A DNA stretch of 64,000 nt from Algiphilus aromaticivorans DG1253 (GTDB lineage: Bacteria; Pseudomonadota; Gammaproteobacteria; Nevskiales; Nevskiaceae), in assembly GCF_000733765.1 (NCBI RefSeq), contig NZ_JPOG01000001.1, forward strand, positions 806,001 through 870,000, in the 5' to 3' direction. Position numbers and translations under genes: made by a program. Positions 23,428-31,906 of the stretch are shown piece after piece (position 1 is the stretch's first letter; the number at the start of each line of letters is the position of its first letter). The notes under the pieces were generated by a model. The model was not told the origin of the DNA. It ran no database searches and saw nothing but the letters and a program-made list of their open reading frames with translations.

Positions 23428-24208
23428 AGGGGATCAGGGCGCGCCGCTGCGCGGGGTAGTCCGGGAACTGTTCGCGGTACCAGCGGTGCGTGGCCAGCGC
23501 GCGCGGCACCAGGTTCGAGGCCGTGATGAGCAGAATCATGACGCCCGGCAGCCCCCAGGTCAGGACCGCGAAGCCGGTCCAGGCGACGATCTCGCCGAGA
23601 TACTGTGGATTGGAGACCCAGCGGAAGCCCCAGCCAAAGGGAATGCGATAGCGCGGCGCATCGGGGGGCGGATTCGGTTCGCGCAGGTTCCGCATGACCG
23701 ACTCCGAGGTCAGGATCAGCAGGAGCCCGACCGCGTAGATCGCCAGCCCGATCAGAAAGCGCGGATCGGTCAACCAGCCGGGTGTCAGATGCGTGCCGTA
23801 CTCGGTGAACCACAGCGCGTGCAGGTAGCCGTGGATACCGGTAACGAACATGCCCATGGCCATGACCATGAGACTGAAGCTGCTGCGCGCACCGGGCGCG
23901 GCGCGGATCGCCAGCGGGAAGAACCAGCCGCGGTTGCCGTAGTGGAGGATCCAGATGCCGGCGAGTACCAGCGTCGTGACGGTCCAGGCGTCCGTGTCGC
24001 TGGCCAGGAAGAAGACCAGAAAGGCCACCGTGGCTGGGATCTCCATCAGCCACCAGCCCAGCTTGGGATGGAGATTGATGCCACCGCCCTGCGCGAAGCG
24101 GCCGTAGGGGGCGGGCGTGAAGATGCTGCCCAGGAAGGTGACGACGGCGAATGCCAGGCCGATGGCCAGCACCGTGTCGAAGACTGCGTCGCCTGTGTAC
24201 CAGCTCAT
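23417..24208 (-). CDS. Steroid 5alpha-reductase (SRD5A)-like membrane protein
   Basis: This 263-residue integral membrane protein has about six to seven hydrophobic helices. The C-terminal signature YRIPFGWGFRWVSNPQYLGEIVAWTGFA closely follows the NADPH-binding end of eukaryotic SRD5A1/2, including the NPQYLGE core. Such enzymes reduce the Delta4 bond of 3-ketosteroids. It heads a three-gene minus-strand operon with the NTF2-like and HSD-like genes. It is distinct from the DUF1295 protein at 18386, so the cluster carries two different members of the fold. Confidence 0.87.
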   Translation of the reverse strand: MSWYTGDAVFDTVLAIGLAFAVVTFLGSIFTPAPYGRFAQGGGINLHPKLGWWLMEIPATVAFLVFFLASDTDAWTVTTLVLAGIWILHYGNRGWFFPLAIRAAPGARSSFSLMVMAMGMFVTGIHGYLHALWFTEYGTHLTPGWLTDPRFLIGLAIYAVGLLLILTSESVMRNLREPNPPPDAPRYRIPFGWGFRWVSNPQYLGEIVAWTGFAVLTWGLPGVMILLITASNLVPRALATHRWYREQFPDYPAQRRALIPYVL

Positions 24209-24405
24209 GCTTCTCTCCCCCTAGCGCGATCATTGTTTCGGAGCTTGTCGTCTCCGTTGCTGTGATGGTGCCGGGGGCTGGGGGTGATGGGCCTCATGCG
24301 AATGCATGAAGGCGTGTGCGACAGCAGCGCTTCTCGAGTTGCAGCGTGGCTGCAGCGATGGGGTCTCCAGCGAGCACGAAGCCAGTGATTGCAGATTTCT
24401 AAAAT

Positions 24406-24422
24406 GCCATCATAATGATGGC
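24406..24422. promoter_or_regulatory. Perfect 8-bp inverted-repeat operator candidate
   Basis: GCCATCAT and ATGATGGC are separated by one base, 21 bp before the antitoxin start at 24444. A TAAAAT hexamer at 24400-24405 directly precedes it. The placement fits autoregulation of the following TA pair. Confidence 0.6.
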
Positions 24423-24443
24423 GGGTAATGAAGGTGAAATCAT

Positions 24444-24698
24444 ATGGCGAGGATGACTATCCGAAATATTTCCGATCCGCTGCACCGGGCGCTCAAGGCG
24501 CGGGCCGCAGCCAATGGGCGCAGCGCTGAAGCGGAGGTGCGCTGGATTCTGGGCGAGGCCGTGAAGCGGCCCGACGGGCTGCGCATGGGCGAGGCCCTGC
24601 ATGCTCTCGGCCGGGAACTGGCGATCAGTGATGCCGATGTCGATGCCATCGAAGCGCAGCGCAGCACCCAGGCGGCGGAGCCGCCGCGTTTCGAGTGA
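24444..24698 (+). CDS. FitA/VapB-like ribbon-helix-helix antitoxin
   Basis: This 84-residue antitoxin reads MTIRNISDPLHRALKARAAANGRSAEAEVRWILGEAV, the strand-helix-helix of FitA/StbC proteins. The C-terminal part (ISDADVDAIEAQ, ending PPRFE) is the toxin-binding tail. The perfect palindrome at 24406 is the probable operator. Its stop overlaps the toxin GTG start (GTGA). It lies divergently beside the 5alpha-reductase operon, within the steroid cluster. Confidence 0.88.
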   Translation: MARMTIRNISDPLHRALKARAAANGRSAEAEVRWILGEAVKRPDGLRMGEALHALGRELAISDADVDAIEAQRSTQAAEPPRFE

Positions 24699-25135
24699 TT
24701 GTTCTCGACACCAATGTCGTTTCCGAGATGATGCGTCCGCGGCCTGACGCGGCTGTACGCGAGTGGCTGGATGCCCAGGCTCCGGAAACGCTCTATCTCG
24801 CCAGCCTGAGCCTCGCTGAACTCTGCTTTGGCGTTGCGGCTCTGCCTGAGGGACGACGGCGCGCCAAGTTGTCTGCAATGGTGGATGGCATTGAATCGCT
24901 CTTTCGCGGACGGGTGCTCGTCTTCGATGCCGCTGCCGCCCGGCGTTTCGCGACGCTGGCGGCCGCTGCGCGCGCGACCGGTCTGGGGTTCCCGCGGCCG
25001 GATGGCTACATTGCGGCCATTGCCGCGGAATACCGCTACAGCGTGGCAACGCGCGATACCGGTCCTTTTGAAGCGGCTGGCATCAGTGTCATCAATCCTT
25101 GGCGCATGCCAGCCGGGGATGGGGCGGGAGGCTAG
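24695..25135 (+). CDS. FitB/VapC-like PIN-domain toxin, GTG start
   Basis: This 146-residue PIN toxin starts with GTG in a GTGA overlap. Visible active-site residues are in VLDTNVVSEMM, SLSLAELCFG, PRPDGYIAAIAAEY and ATRDTGPF. The usual DAxIAA motif reads DGYIAA, a mild deviation that need not abolish activity. It ends six bases before the stop of the convergent SDR gene at 25141. Confidence 0.9.
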   Translation: MIVLDTNVVSEMMRPRPDAAVREWLDAQAPETLYLASLSLAELCFGVAALPEGRRRAKLSAMVDGIESLFRGRVLVFDAAAARRFATLAAAARATGLGFPRPDGYIAAIAAEYRYSVATRDTGPFEAAGISVINPWRMPAGDGAGG

Positions 25136-25140
25136 CCGCC

Positions 25141-26010
25141 CTACTGCACCACCGCCGGATGCGCCTGACAGGGCTCGCCCAGCATCTCCCGATGCGACGG
25201 CGGCTGACGGCCGTCTTCTTCGGTGATGCCGTATTCCTGCGCCAGCTCGGCGCCGATCAGGGTCTTGCCGGAGCGCTCCATGCGCTGTTCGTCGCGATAC
25301 AGCGCGGCGACGAGATTGCCGGTGAACTCCGGCGTCTCGGCGATTTCCCAGAAGCCGGTGTACTTGTCCGGCTCGCGGCTCATGACGCGGCGCGTGCGGT
25401 CGGTCTGCAGCATGCCCATCCAGATCGAAGCCGTGGCCACGTTGTGCGGCTTGAGATCCACCGCCATGTCGGCTGCGAACTTGTCGACGGCCACTTTCTG
25501 TGCGCCGTAGGCCGGCCCGTGCATGTAGCAGCGCGCGCCGAAGGATGAGGTGAAGACGATGAGCCCGCCGCCACGGCCGACCATCTGCGGCGCGGCATGC
25601 CAGCTGGCGACGTAGCCGGACTTGATGCCGACGTCGAAGACCTGGGTCATGTCCAGCGGCTTCTCCCAGAAGCCGCCCGGCTCGATGAGCTGGTCGTGCA
25701 GGAAGGTGGCGTTGTTGACGAGGATGTCGCAGCCGCCCTGCTCCATTTTCACGCGCTCGAAGAGCGCTTCGACCTGTGCGTCGTCGGCATGGTCGCAGGC
25801 TACCGCGATGCCCTTGCCGCCGGCCTGGTTCACCAGCTCGGCGGTGGCGCCCACCGTGCCGGGCAGGTCGGCGTCGCCCTCATTGAGCGTGCGGCCGGTG
25901 ACATAGACCGTTGCGCCGTGTCCGCCCAGGGCGAGGGCAATTCCCTTGCCGGCCCCACGCGAGGCGCCGGTGACCACGGCCACCACGCCTTCAAGCTGCT
26001 TGTCGCTCAT
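25141..26010 (-). CDS. DHRS1-like SDR oxidoreductase
   Basis: This 289-residue SDR has TGASRGAGKGIALALG at about residues 14-29, NNATFL, SSFGARC and YGAQK (catalytic Tyr). The arrangement, with a long insert after the N-terminal strands, resembles human DHRS1, an SDR reported to act on steroids. It is downstream of fadD3 in the same direction, separated by 42 bases, so it probably belongs to the kshB-fadD3 operon. Its substrate cannot be read. Confidence 0.83.
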   Translation of the reverse strand: MSDKQLEGVVAVVTGASRGAGKGIALALGGHGATVYVTGRTLNEGDADLPGTVGATAELVNQAGGKGIAVACDHADDAQVEALFERVKMEQGGCDILVNNATFLHDQLIEPGGFWEKPLDMTQVFDVGIKSGYVASWHAAPQMVGRGGGLIVFTSSFGARCYMHGPAYGAQKVAVDKFAADMAVDLKPHNVATASIWMGMLQTDRTRRVMSREPDKYTGFWEIAETPEFTGNLVAALYRDEQRMERSGKTLIGAELAQEYGITEEDGRQPPSHREMLGEPCQAHPAVVQ

Positions 26011-26052
26011 CGCTTCTCCTTCTTGAATTTCGTCGCTTATCCGGTCCTGCTA

Positions 26053-27630
26053 TCAAGCAGCCGGTTTCTCGTTGCGCAGTTCGTATTTCAGGACCTTGCC
26101 CGAGGCATTCATCGGCAGGGATTCGCGCACTTCCACGTAGCGCGGCGCCTTGTAGTTGGCCATCTGCTCGCGGCACCAGTCGCGGAAGGCTTTTTCGTCG
26201 AGGCTCTGACCGCTTCTCGGCACCACGAAGGCCTTGCCGACCTCGCCCATGCGTTCGTCCGGAACGCCGACCACGGCGACCTGCGCGACGGCCGGGTGGG
26301 CGCTGATCAGGCGCTCGATCTCGGCGGGGTAGCAGTTGAAGCCGCCGCAGATGTACATGTCCTTGAGGCGGTCGGTGATCCGGAGATAGCCGCGCTCGTC
26401 CAGGCTGCCGACGTCGCCGGTATGCAGCCAGCCCTCGGCATCGATGGCCTTGGCGGTAGCTTCCGGGTCCTCGAAATAGCCCTGCATGACGTTGTAGCCG
26501 CGTACGACGATCTCGCCGGCTTCCTCTGCAGGCAGCAGCCTGCCGTCCTCGCCCATGCAGGCCAGATCGATGCCCGGCAGCGCGCGGCCGACGGTGTTGA
26601 CGATGGTTTCGGCGTCGTCGTCGGCGTCGCAGAGCGTGACGATGCCGCAGGTTTCGGTCAGTCCGTAGCCGGTGAGCACGATGTCGAAGCCCAGCTCGGC
26701 GCGCACGCGCTCGATCAGGCTGGGCGCCACGGCCGCGGCTCCGGTGATCGTGGCGCGCAGGCTGGAGAGATCGCGCCTGGACAGCTCGGGGTCGTCGAGC
26801 AGGCTGACGAAGAGGGTGGGCGGTCCCGGCAGCACCGAGATGCGGTCGGAGGCGATGCGCTCGACGACCTTGGTCGTATCGAACACGGCCTGCGGATAGA
26901 CGGCCATGCCGTGCATCAGCCCGGCGAGCCAGCCCACCTTGTAGCCGAAGGCGTGAAAGAAGGGGTTGATGATCAGATAGCGGTCGTCGGCCGAGAGCCC
27001 CATGCATCGCGACCACTCGCGGATCGCGCGCAGGTTCTGGCCGTGGGCCGTGACCACGCCCTTGGGCAGACCGGTGGTGCCCGAGGTGAACATGATGTCC
27101 ATGACGCTGTCGGCGTCGAGCGCTTCGAGGCGCGCGTCGACGGCGGTGCGCCCATCCTTGGGTGCTGACTCGAGGAGGGCTTCCCAGGTCGTGTCGCCGG
27201 CTGCTGCATCGTGCAGAACCACGACATGCTCGAGACTGTCGGGGCGGTGGGCGTCGAGCTGGCTGGGATAGTGCGCATCGAGGAAGCGGCCGGCGCAGAA
27301 CAGCAGCTTGGCGCCGCTTTTTTCCAGAATGTAGCCAGCCTCGTTGCCGCGCATGCGTGTATTGATCGGTACCAGCACCGCGCCGGCGCTGTGGATGGCG
27401 AGTGCGGCCATCACCCACTGCACCGTGTTGGGCGCCCAGATGGCGACGCGATCGCCGGTTTCGATGCCCTGGGCGATCAGCGCCGCCGCAGCGCGATAGC
27501 GGATGGCGTCCAGCTCGCTGTAAGTCGTGACGCCGCCCTGCTCGTCAACGAGGGCGGGGCGATCACGATGGTGGCGGACGGCTTCGGCGAAGACGCCCGG
27601 GGTCGTTTGGGGCAGTGCGTCCTGGCTCAT
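26053..27630 (-). CDS. fadD3: FadD3-type CoA ligase (HIP-CoA synthetase)
   Basis: FadD3 activates HIP, the C/D-ring propionate left after rings A and B are removed, to its CoA thioester. The 525-residue protein has the AMP-binding motif FTSGTTGLPKGVV, the INPFFHAFGYK and GPPTLFVSLLDDP segments, YGLTETCG and DRLKDMYICGGFNCYPAEIE. It resembles mycobacterial FadD3 closely at these sites, better than general acyl-CoA ligases. The start at 27630 overlaps the kshB stop by four bases (ATGA). Linkage with kshB supports a steroid C/D-ring role. Confidence 0.87.
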   Translation of the reverse strand: MSQDALPQTTPGVFAEAVRHHRDRPALVDEQGGVTTYSELDAIRYRAAAALIAQGIETGDRVAIWAPNTVQWVMAALAIHSAGAVLVPINTRMRGNEAGYILEKSGAKLLFCAGRFLDAHYPSQLDAHRPDSLEHVVVLHDAAAGDTTWEALLESAPKDGRTAVDARLEALDADSVMDIMFTSGTTGLPKGVVTAHGQNLRAIREWSRCMGLSADDRYLIINPFFHAFGYKVGWLAGLMHGMAVYPQAVFDTTKVVERIASDRISVLPGPPTLFVSLLDDPELSRRDLSSLRATITGAAAVAPSLIERVRAELGFDIVLTGYGLTETCGIVTLCDADDDAETIVNTVGRALPGIDLACMGEDGRLLPAEEAGEIVVRGYNVMQGYFEDPEATAKAIDAEGWLHTGDVGSLDERGYLRITDRLKDMYICGGFNCYPAEIERLISAHPAVAQVAVVGVPDERMGEVGKAFVVPRSGQSLDEKAFRDWCREQMANYKAPRYVEVRESLPMNASGKVLKYELRNEKPAA

Positions 27631-28667
27631 TCCGGATAGGTGATGCGTAGCTGTGAGGATGTGGGCAGCGCCTGGCAGGAAAGGATCCAGCCTTCGGCGA
27701 GCTCGGCGTCGTCGAGCACGACGTTGTTGCGATGCGTGACGCTGCCTTCGTCGAGTCGACACATGCAGGCGCCGCAGGCACCGCTGCGACAGGAGAAGGG
27801 CGCCTCGATGCCCGCTTCCTGGAAGGCGTCGAGCAGGGGTTGGTCGGCGCGGCCTTCGGCTTCGACGGTCTGTCCGTCGATGTGCACGGTCAGCGCGACC
27901 GGGCCCTCGGGGGCGTCGGCTGCCGGCGCGGCCGGCTCGGCGAGCGCGTCGGCGTCGCTCGGTAGCGAGACGAAGCGCTCCACGTGCACACGATTGCGCG
28001 GCAGGCCCATGGCATGCAGGGCAGCGGTGGCCGTGTCCATGAAGACACCGGGACCGCAGACAAAGCAATCGGCGCGTTCCCAGCCGCGGGCGAGCATGGT
28101 GAGCTGCGTCTGCGTGGGGTAGCCCTGCACGCTGTCGAGCCAGTGGATGATCTCCAGGCGGTCGGGGTGTTCGCGCGCCAGCTCGGCCAAGGCTTCCCGG
28201 AAGATGATCGAGGCCTCGTCGCGATTGGCATAGATCAGCCGTACGTGGCCCCGGCCCGCTGTCAGCACCGATTGCAGAATGGAATAGCAGGGCGTGATGC
28301 CGCTGCCGCCGGCGAACATCAACAGGTCGGCGTCCAGCGTGCGTGGCACGAAGACGCCGGCCGGCGGCATGACCTCGAGCGTGTCACCGGGGGTGATGTT
28401 GTCGCAGATCCAGTTCGAGGCGCGGCCATCGTCGATGCGTTTGATGGTGACCTGCAGCGGCTCTCCGGCATAGGGATTCGAGGACAGCGAATAGCAGCGC
28501 GGCAACGCGCCGTCGTCGTGCGGCACGTGCAGCTGCAGGTGCTGGCCGGGTTTGTAGGCGAAATCGTCGAGCAGGTGCTCGGGGACGGCGAAGCGCAGGG
28601 AGTGCGCATCCGCTGTCTCGGTGATGACTTCGTCGACCGTCAGGCGATGGTAGGCAGGTACGTTCAT
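27627..28667 (-). CDS. kshB: 3-ketosteroid 9alpha-hydroxylase, ferredoxin reductase component
   Basis: This 346-residue electron-transfer protein passes electrons from NAD(P)H through FAD to the Rieske oxygenase KshA. The FAD domain has RCYSLSS (about 57-63), the NAD domain has FAGGSGITPCYS, and the C-terminal plant-type ferredoxin has Cys293, Cys298, Cys301 and Cys331 (CRSGACGACMC). This order is that of KshB/PaaE-type reductases. The ATG at 28667 gives the family-like MNVPAYHRLTV; the upstream extension overlaps the neighbouring SDR gene. It is coupled to fadD3. A role for the second Rieske oxygenase is also possible. Confidence 0.9.
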   Translation of the reverse strand: MNVPAYHRLTVDEVITETADAHSLRFAVPEHLLDDFAYKPGQHLQLHVPHDDGALPRCYSLSSNPYAGEPLQVTIKRIDDGRASNWICDNITPGDTLEVMPPAGVFVPRTLDADLLMFAGGSGITPCYSILQSVLTAGRGHVRLIYANRDEASIIFREALAELAREHPDRLEIIHWLDSVQGYPTQTQLTMLARGWERADCFVCGPGVFMDTATAALHAMGLPRNRVHVERFVSLPSDADALAEPAAPAADAPEGPVALTVHIDGQTVEAEGRADQPLLDAFQEAGIEAPFSCRSGACGACMCRLDEGSVTHRNNVVLDDAELAEGWILSCQALPTSSQLRITYPE

Positions 28668-28677
28668 TTCCGGTGAA

Positions 28678-29442
28678 TCAGCCGTCGAGCATTGCCCAGC
28701 CGTTGTCGACGCGCATCTCGGCACCGTTAACGAAGCGGGACTCGTCGGAGGCCAGGTAGATCACCATCCAGGCCAGGTCGCGCGGCTCGGCCATGCGCGA
28801 CATGACCTCTTCCATATCCGGCATGTCGGGCAGCTGGCCGGGTTCTATGCTCTCGTGCAGCTTGGCCACCATGGGCGTCTTGATGCCGTCCGGCACCACC
28901 GCGTTGCAGCGGATCGGCAAGTGGTGGCGCTTGCAGTGCGCGGCGACGCTGCGGGTCAGCGCGAGGACCGTACCCTTGGAAGCGCTGTAGGCGGCAAAGG
29001 TCGACTGCCCCATGATTCCGGAGATCGATCCCATATTGATGATCGAGCCCGAAGGGCGCTGCTTCATCGCCTTCAGGCCGAAGCGGCAGCCCAGGAAGTA
29101 GCCGTCGGCGTTCACGCGCATGATCTTGTGCCACAGATCCAGCGAGGTGTCCTCGATGGAGCCGGGCAGCAGGATGGCGGCGTTGTTGACCAGTACGTCC
29201 ACACCGCCGAAGTGCTTCTCGGCTTCGGCCATGACGCGCTCCCAGTCGCTTTCCGAGCTGATGTCGTGCTTGAGGAAAAGCGCGTCGGTGCCGAGCTCCT
29301 TGGCGATGCTGTTGCCGGCCTCCTCGTCGACGTCGGTGATCACCACGCGCGCGCCCTCGGCGACCATTAGCCGCGCGTCCTCGCTGCCGAGTCCGCCGCC
29401 GCCGCCCGTGATGAGGGCCACCTTGTCCTTGAGTCTGTCCAT
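28678..29442 (-). CDS. SDR-family oxidoreductase (hydroxysteroid dehydrogenase-like)
   Basis: This 254-residue classical SDR has ITGGGGGLGSEDARL at about 11-25, DVDEEAGNSI after the second strand (NAD preference), NNAAIL, and a catalytic GSISG...YSASK pair. It lies ten bases upstream of kshB and is probably the first or second gene of the SDR-kshB-fadD3-SDR operon. Oxidation of a ring hydroxyl is the likely job. The exact position on the steroid is unknown. Confidence 0.85.
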   Translation of the reverse strand: MDRLKDKVALITGGGGGLGSEDARLMVAEGARVVITDVDEEAGNSIAKELGTDALFLKHDISSESDWERVMAEAEKHFGGVDVLVNNAAILLPGSIEDTSLDLWHKIMRVNADGYFLGCRFGLKAMKQRPSGSIINMGSISGIMGQSTFAAYSASKGTVLALTRSVAAHCKRHHLPIRCNAVVPDGIKTPMVAKLHESIEPGQLPDMPDMEEVMSRMAEPRDLAWMVIYLASDESRFVNGAEMRVDNGWAMLDG

Positions 29443-29513
29443 GCGCTGCTTTTCTTCCTTGCTGATTCTGTATGCCGCGGGAGGTGTACCGACCTGCTAT
29501 CCCGGCCGGTGGA

Positions 29514-31211
29514 TCAGGCCGCCTCGGTCGAGGCGCTCTGCTGCGGGTTCTTGCTCGCGAGCACGGCACCGGCACGGCGGCCGGACCACAGGCAGTCCGC
29601 CAGCGAAAGACCGCTGACGTAGCCGTTGGAGGCCAGCCCCACGGCTGCCCGGCCGGCGGCATAGAGCCCCGGGACGGCTTGGCCGTCGTCACGCAACACC
29701 GCACCGCTGTGCTCATCGACACGCAGGCCGCCGAGAGTGATGGCCGGGCAGGGGAACATCGGATTGCCCGCCGAAATATCGATGGCGTAGAAAGGGCCGG
29801 TGGTGAGCGCGTGCCGCATCTTGTCCGACTTGCCCAGCGGGTCGGGCTGGCCGTCGCGGATGGCGTTGCTCATGCTGGCTGCCGCGCCCTGCAGGTTGGT
29901 GGCCGACAGGCCCAGCTTCGGTGCCAGGCTCGCCAGTGTCTTCGCGCGCTTGGCGAAGAGCATCAGCAGCAGCGAGGGGATGGCCTGGAAGGCCCAGAGC
30001 TTGCCGAAGATTGCTTCGCGGATCGCGCGGCGCCGGAGCTCGCGGTCGAGGATCAGCCAGGCGCGACCGTCGTGTTCTTCGCACATGCGCACGCCCAGCT
30101 TCGCGCCATAGACCTCCTCGTTGCAGAAACGCTTGCCCTGACTATCGACGATCAGACCCTCGGGCCAGGGCGACGGCGGGTTGATGAAGCGCCAGGCCGA
30201 GACTTTCTCCAGGCGAGCGGTGCTGCCACCAGCGGACAGACCGAGCCGGATGCCGCTGCCGTCGCAGCCGGTGGCGCCGAGGCGCAGGTTGTCCATGTAG
30301 CTGGGCGCGTGCTCGGAGAGCATTTCCCGGTTGAAGACGAAGCCGCCGGTGGTGAGCACCACGCCACGCGTCGCGCGGATGCGCAGCGTTTCGGCTTCCT
30401 CGGCCTCTATACGCGCGACCCGCGCACGCAGCTTGTCGGCGAGGCCGCCGGCGACGTTGTGCAGGCGCTGGGCGAGGGCGCTTAGCCGCGCGTGACGCTT
30501 GGCGGCCTTGGACCCCGGCGGCAGGCGGCCGACCTCGGCACCCAGCACGGCGCCGGAGTCGCGGTCAGTGATCAGGCGGCGTACGGCGGTCTGGCGACTG
30601 ACGCGGATGTCGCGCGCGGCTACCGCTTCCTGCAGCGCGGCGAAAAGCTTCCAGCCGGACATGCCCGGTGCGGCCGTGCGGTGGCCGCGCGGCGCGGGCT
30701 TGGCGATGGCAGCGTTCTCGGGAACGGTTTCGCTGCCCGAGAAGTAAAGATAGACCCCGTCGCGCGGGTAGGAGGTCTTGGGAGGCTTTGACTCGCTGGC
30801 GAAGGGTATGCCCAGCGTTTCCAGCCACTCCAGCAGGCCGACGCTATCCGCGCAGAAACGTTGCAGGGTCTCGGGGCTGACGGCGTCGCCGACCTCCGTG
30901 GCCAGATAGGCAGCCATGGCTTCGGGGCTGTCTTCGAAGCCGGCTTCGCGCTGGTAGCGCGTGCCACCGCCAGCGTAGACCACGCCGCCCGACAGTCTTG
31001 AGGCCCCGCCGCCGTCGAAGCGCTCGCAGATGAGGGCGTCGGCGCCGTCGTCATGCGCGCTGATGGCGGTGGCTGCGCCCGCGGCACCGAAGCCGAGCAC
31101 GAGAACCTGGACTTCCTGGTCCCAGCTTGCACCGGCCGGGTCAATGGCCAGCGGCTGTGCAATCGCCAGTGTGCCGTCGCGTTGGCTGTTGCTGTGTGGG
31201 TCGCTGGCCAT
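29514..31211 (-). CDS. FAD-dependent ketosteroid dehydrogenase-like flavoprotein
   Basis: This 565-residue flavoprotein of the fumarate reductase/KstD superfamily has a VLVLGFGAAGAATAI dinucleotide motif (about 35-49), GGGASRLSGGVVYAGGG, and a VVLTTGGFVFN strand. The C-terminal segment FYAIDISAGNPMFPCPAITLGGL differs from the KstD active-site segment of the gene at 13052. It could be a Delta4(5alpha)-ketosteroid dehydrogenase or another ring desaturase; specificity is inferred only from context. The ATG at 31211 was preferred over the TTG at 31238. Confidence 0.82.
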   Translation of the reverse strand: MASDPHSNSQRDGTLAIAQPLAIDPAGASWDQEVQVLVLGFGAAGAATAISAHDDGADALICERFDGGGASRLSGGVVYAGGGTRYQREAGFEDSPEAMAAYLATEVGDAVSPETLQRFCADSVGLLEWLETLGIPFASESKPPKTSYPRDGVYLYFSGSETVPENAAIAKPAPRGHRTAAPGMSGWKLFAALQEAVAARDIRVSRQTAVRRLITDRDSGAVLGAEVGRLPPGSKAAKRHARLSALAQRLHNVAGGLADKLRARVARIEAEEAETLRIRATRGVVLTTGGFVFNREMLSEHAPSYMDNLRLGATGCDGSGIRLGLSAGGSTARLEKVSAWRFINPPSPWPEGLIVDSQGKRFCNEEVYGAKLGVRMCEEHDGRAWLILDRELRRRAIREAIFGKLWAFQAIPSLLLMLFAKRAKTLASLAPKLGLSATNLQGAAASMSNAIRDGQPDPLGKSDKMRHALTTGPFYAIDISAGNPMFPCPAITLGGLRVDEHSGAVLRDDGQAVPGLYAAGRAAVGLASNGYVSGLSLADCLWSGRRAGAVLASKNPQQSASTEAA

Positions 31212-31268
31212 TGCCTGTCCGCGCGCCTGTCGCTGCAATCGAAGCCTCGATTATTCGTATATGGCGAA

Positions 31269-31285
31269 TCCGGGCTTCGTCCGGA
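31269..31285. repeat. Short CCGG palindrome of a common extragenic repeat
   Basis: TCCGG and CCGGA flank GCTTCGT, with AATGAC just after. A related hairpin (CCCGGCGAAGGCCGG) occurs at about 9857-9871. Such GTCATTCC...CCGGA elements are widespread in proteobacterial intergenic DNA. Confidence 0.45.
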
Positions 31286-31296
31286 ATGACTAGCCT

Positions 31297-31749
31297 TCAG
31301 CTCGCGCCCGTGTTGAGGGCTTCGGGAACGTTGTGATCGAAGCACTTCTCTTCGCTGCGCCGGCTGATGCGCCAGCCCTGCGCGGTGCGCACCAGCTCGT
31401 CCACGTACCAGAGGCCAAGGAACATGGTCTGCCGCACGCCGCCGGCCAGCTCCACGGTCATCGGGTTGAAGCAGACACAGCGCGCCCTGGCCGTGTCGCC
31501 GTCGACCTGGATGCTGATGTTGCCGATCATGTGGCAGTAGGCCGGGAAGTTGGGCAGCACTTGGGCGAGCCAGGGTTTGACCTTGTCATAGCTGCCTTCG
31601 ATGCCCCCCATGGCGGTGTAGTCGATGTGCGCGTCCGGTGTGAACACGGCGTCGAGGGCATCGAAGTCGCGGGCATCGATGGCGTTGACGTAGGTCACCA
31701 GCACCGACTCGATCTCGAGGCGGTCCGAGATGGTCTGCAGGTCGAGCAT
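31297..31749 (-). CDS. SnoaL-like (NTF2-fold) protein
   Basis: This 150-residue protein of the SnoaL_4-type NTF2 fold reads LEIESVLVTYVNAIDARDFDALDAVFTPDAHIDYTAMGG, then WLAQVLPNFPAYCHMIGN and a C-terminal GWRISRRSEEK strand. Such proteins are isomerases, dehydratases or small-molecule binders. The start at 31749 has a strong AGGAGG site. A clear paralogue, with the same VNAID/DYTA-GGI pattern, lies at 40173-40679. The substrate is probably a steroid intermediate, inferred from context. Confidence 0.82.
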   Translation of the reverse strand: MLDLQTISDRLEIESVLVTYVNAIDARDFDALDAVFTPDAHIDYTAMGGIEGSYDKVKPWLAQVLPNFPAYCHMIGNISIQVDGDTARARCVCFNPMTVELAGGVRQTMFLGLWYVDELVRTAQGWRISRRSEEKCFDHNVPEALNTGAS

Positions 31750-31906
31750 GGTTGTCTCCTCCTTGGTTATCGCGTGAGCGTGCGGCGGCACGCTCACCAC
31801 GGCACCGTCCGAGTGCATGAGCCATCGCGAATTCCCGGTGGCAAGGTTCGGCCGTGCATGGCTGGCCGAGATGCGGGTGTGGCGGCCGTTCTGCGCGATC
31901 GCTTCT

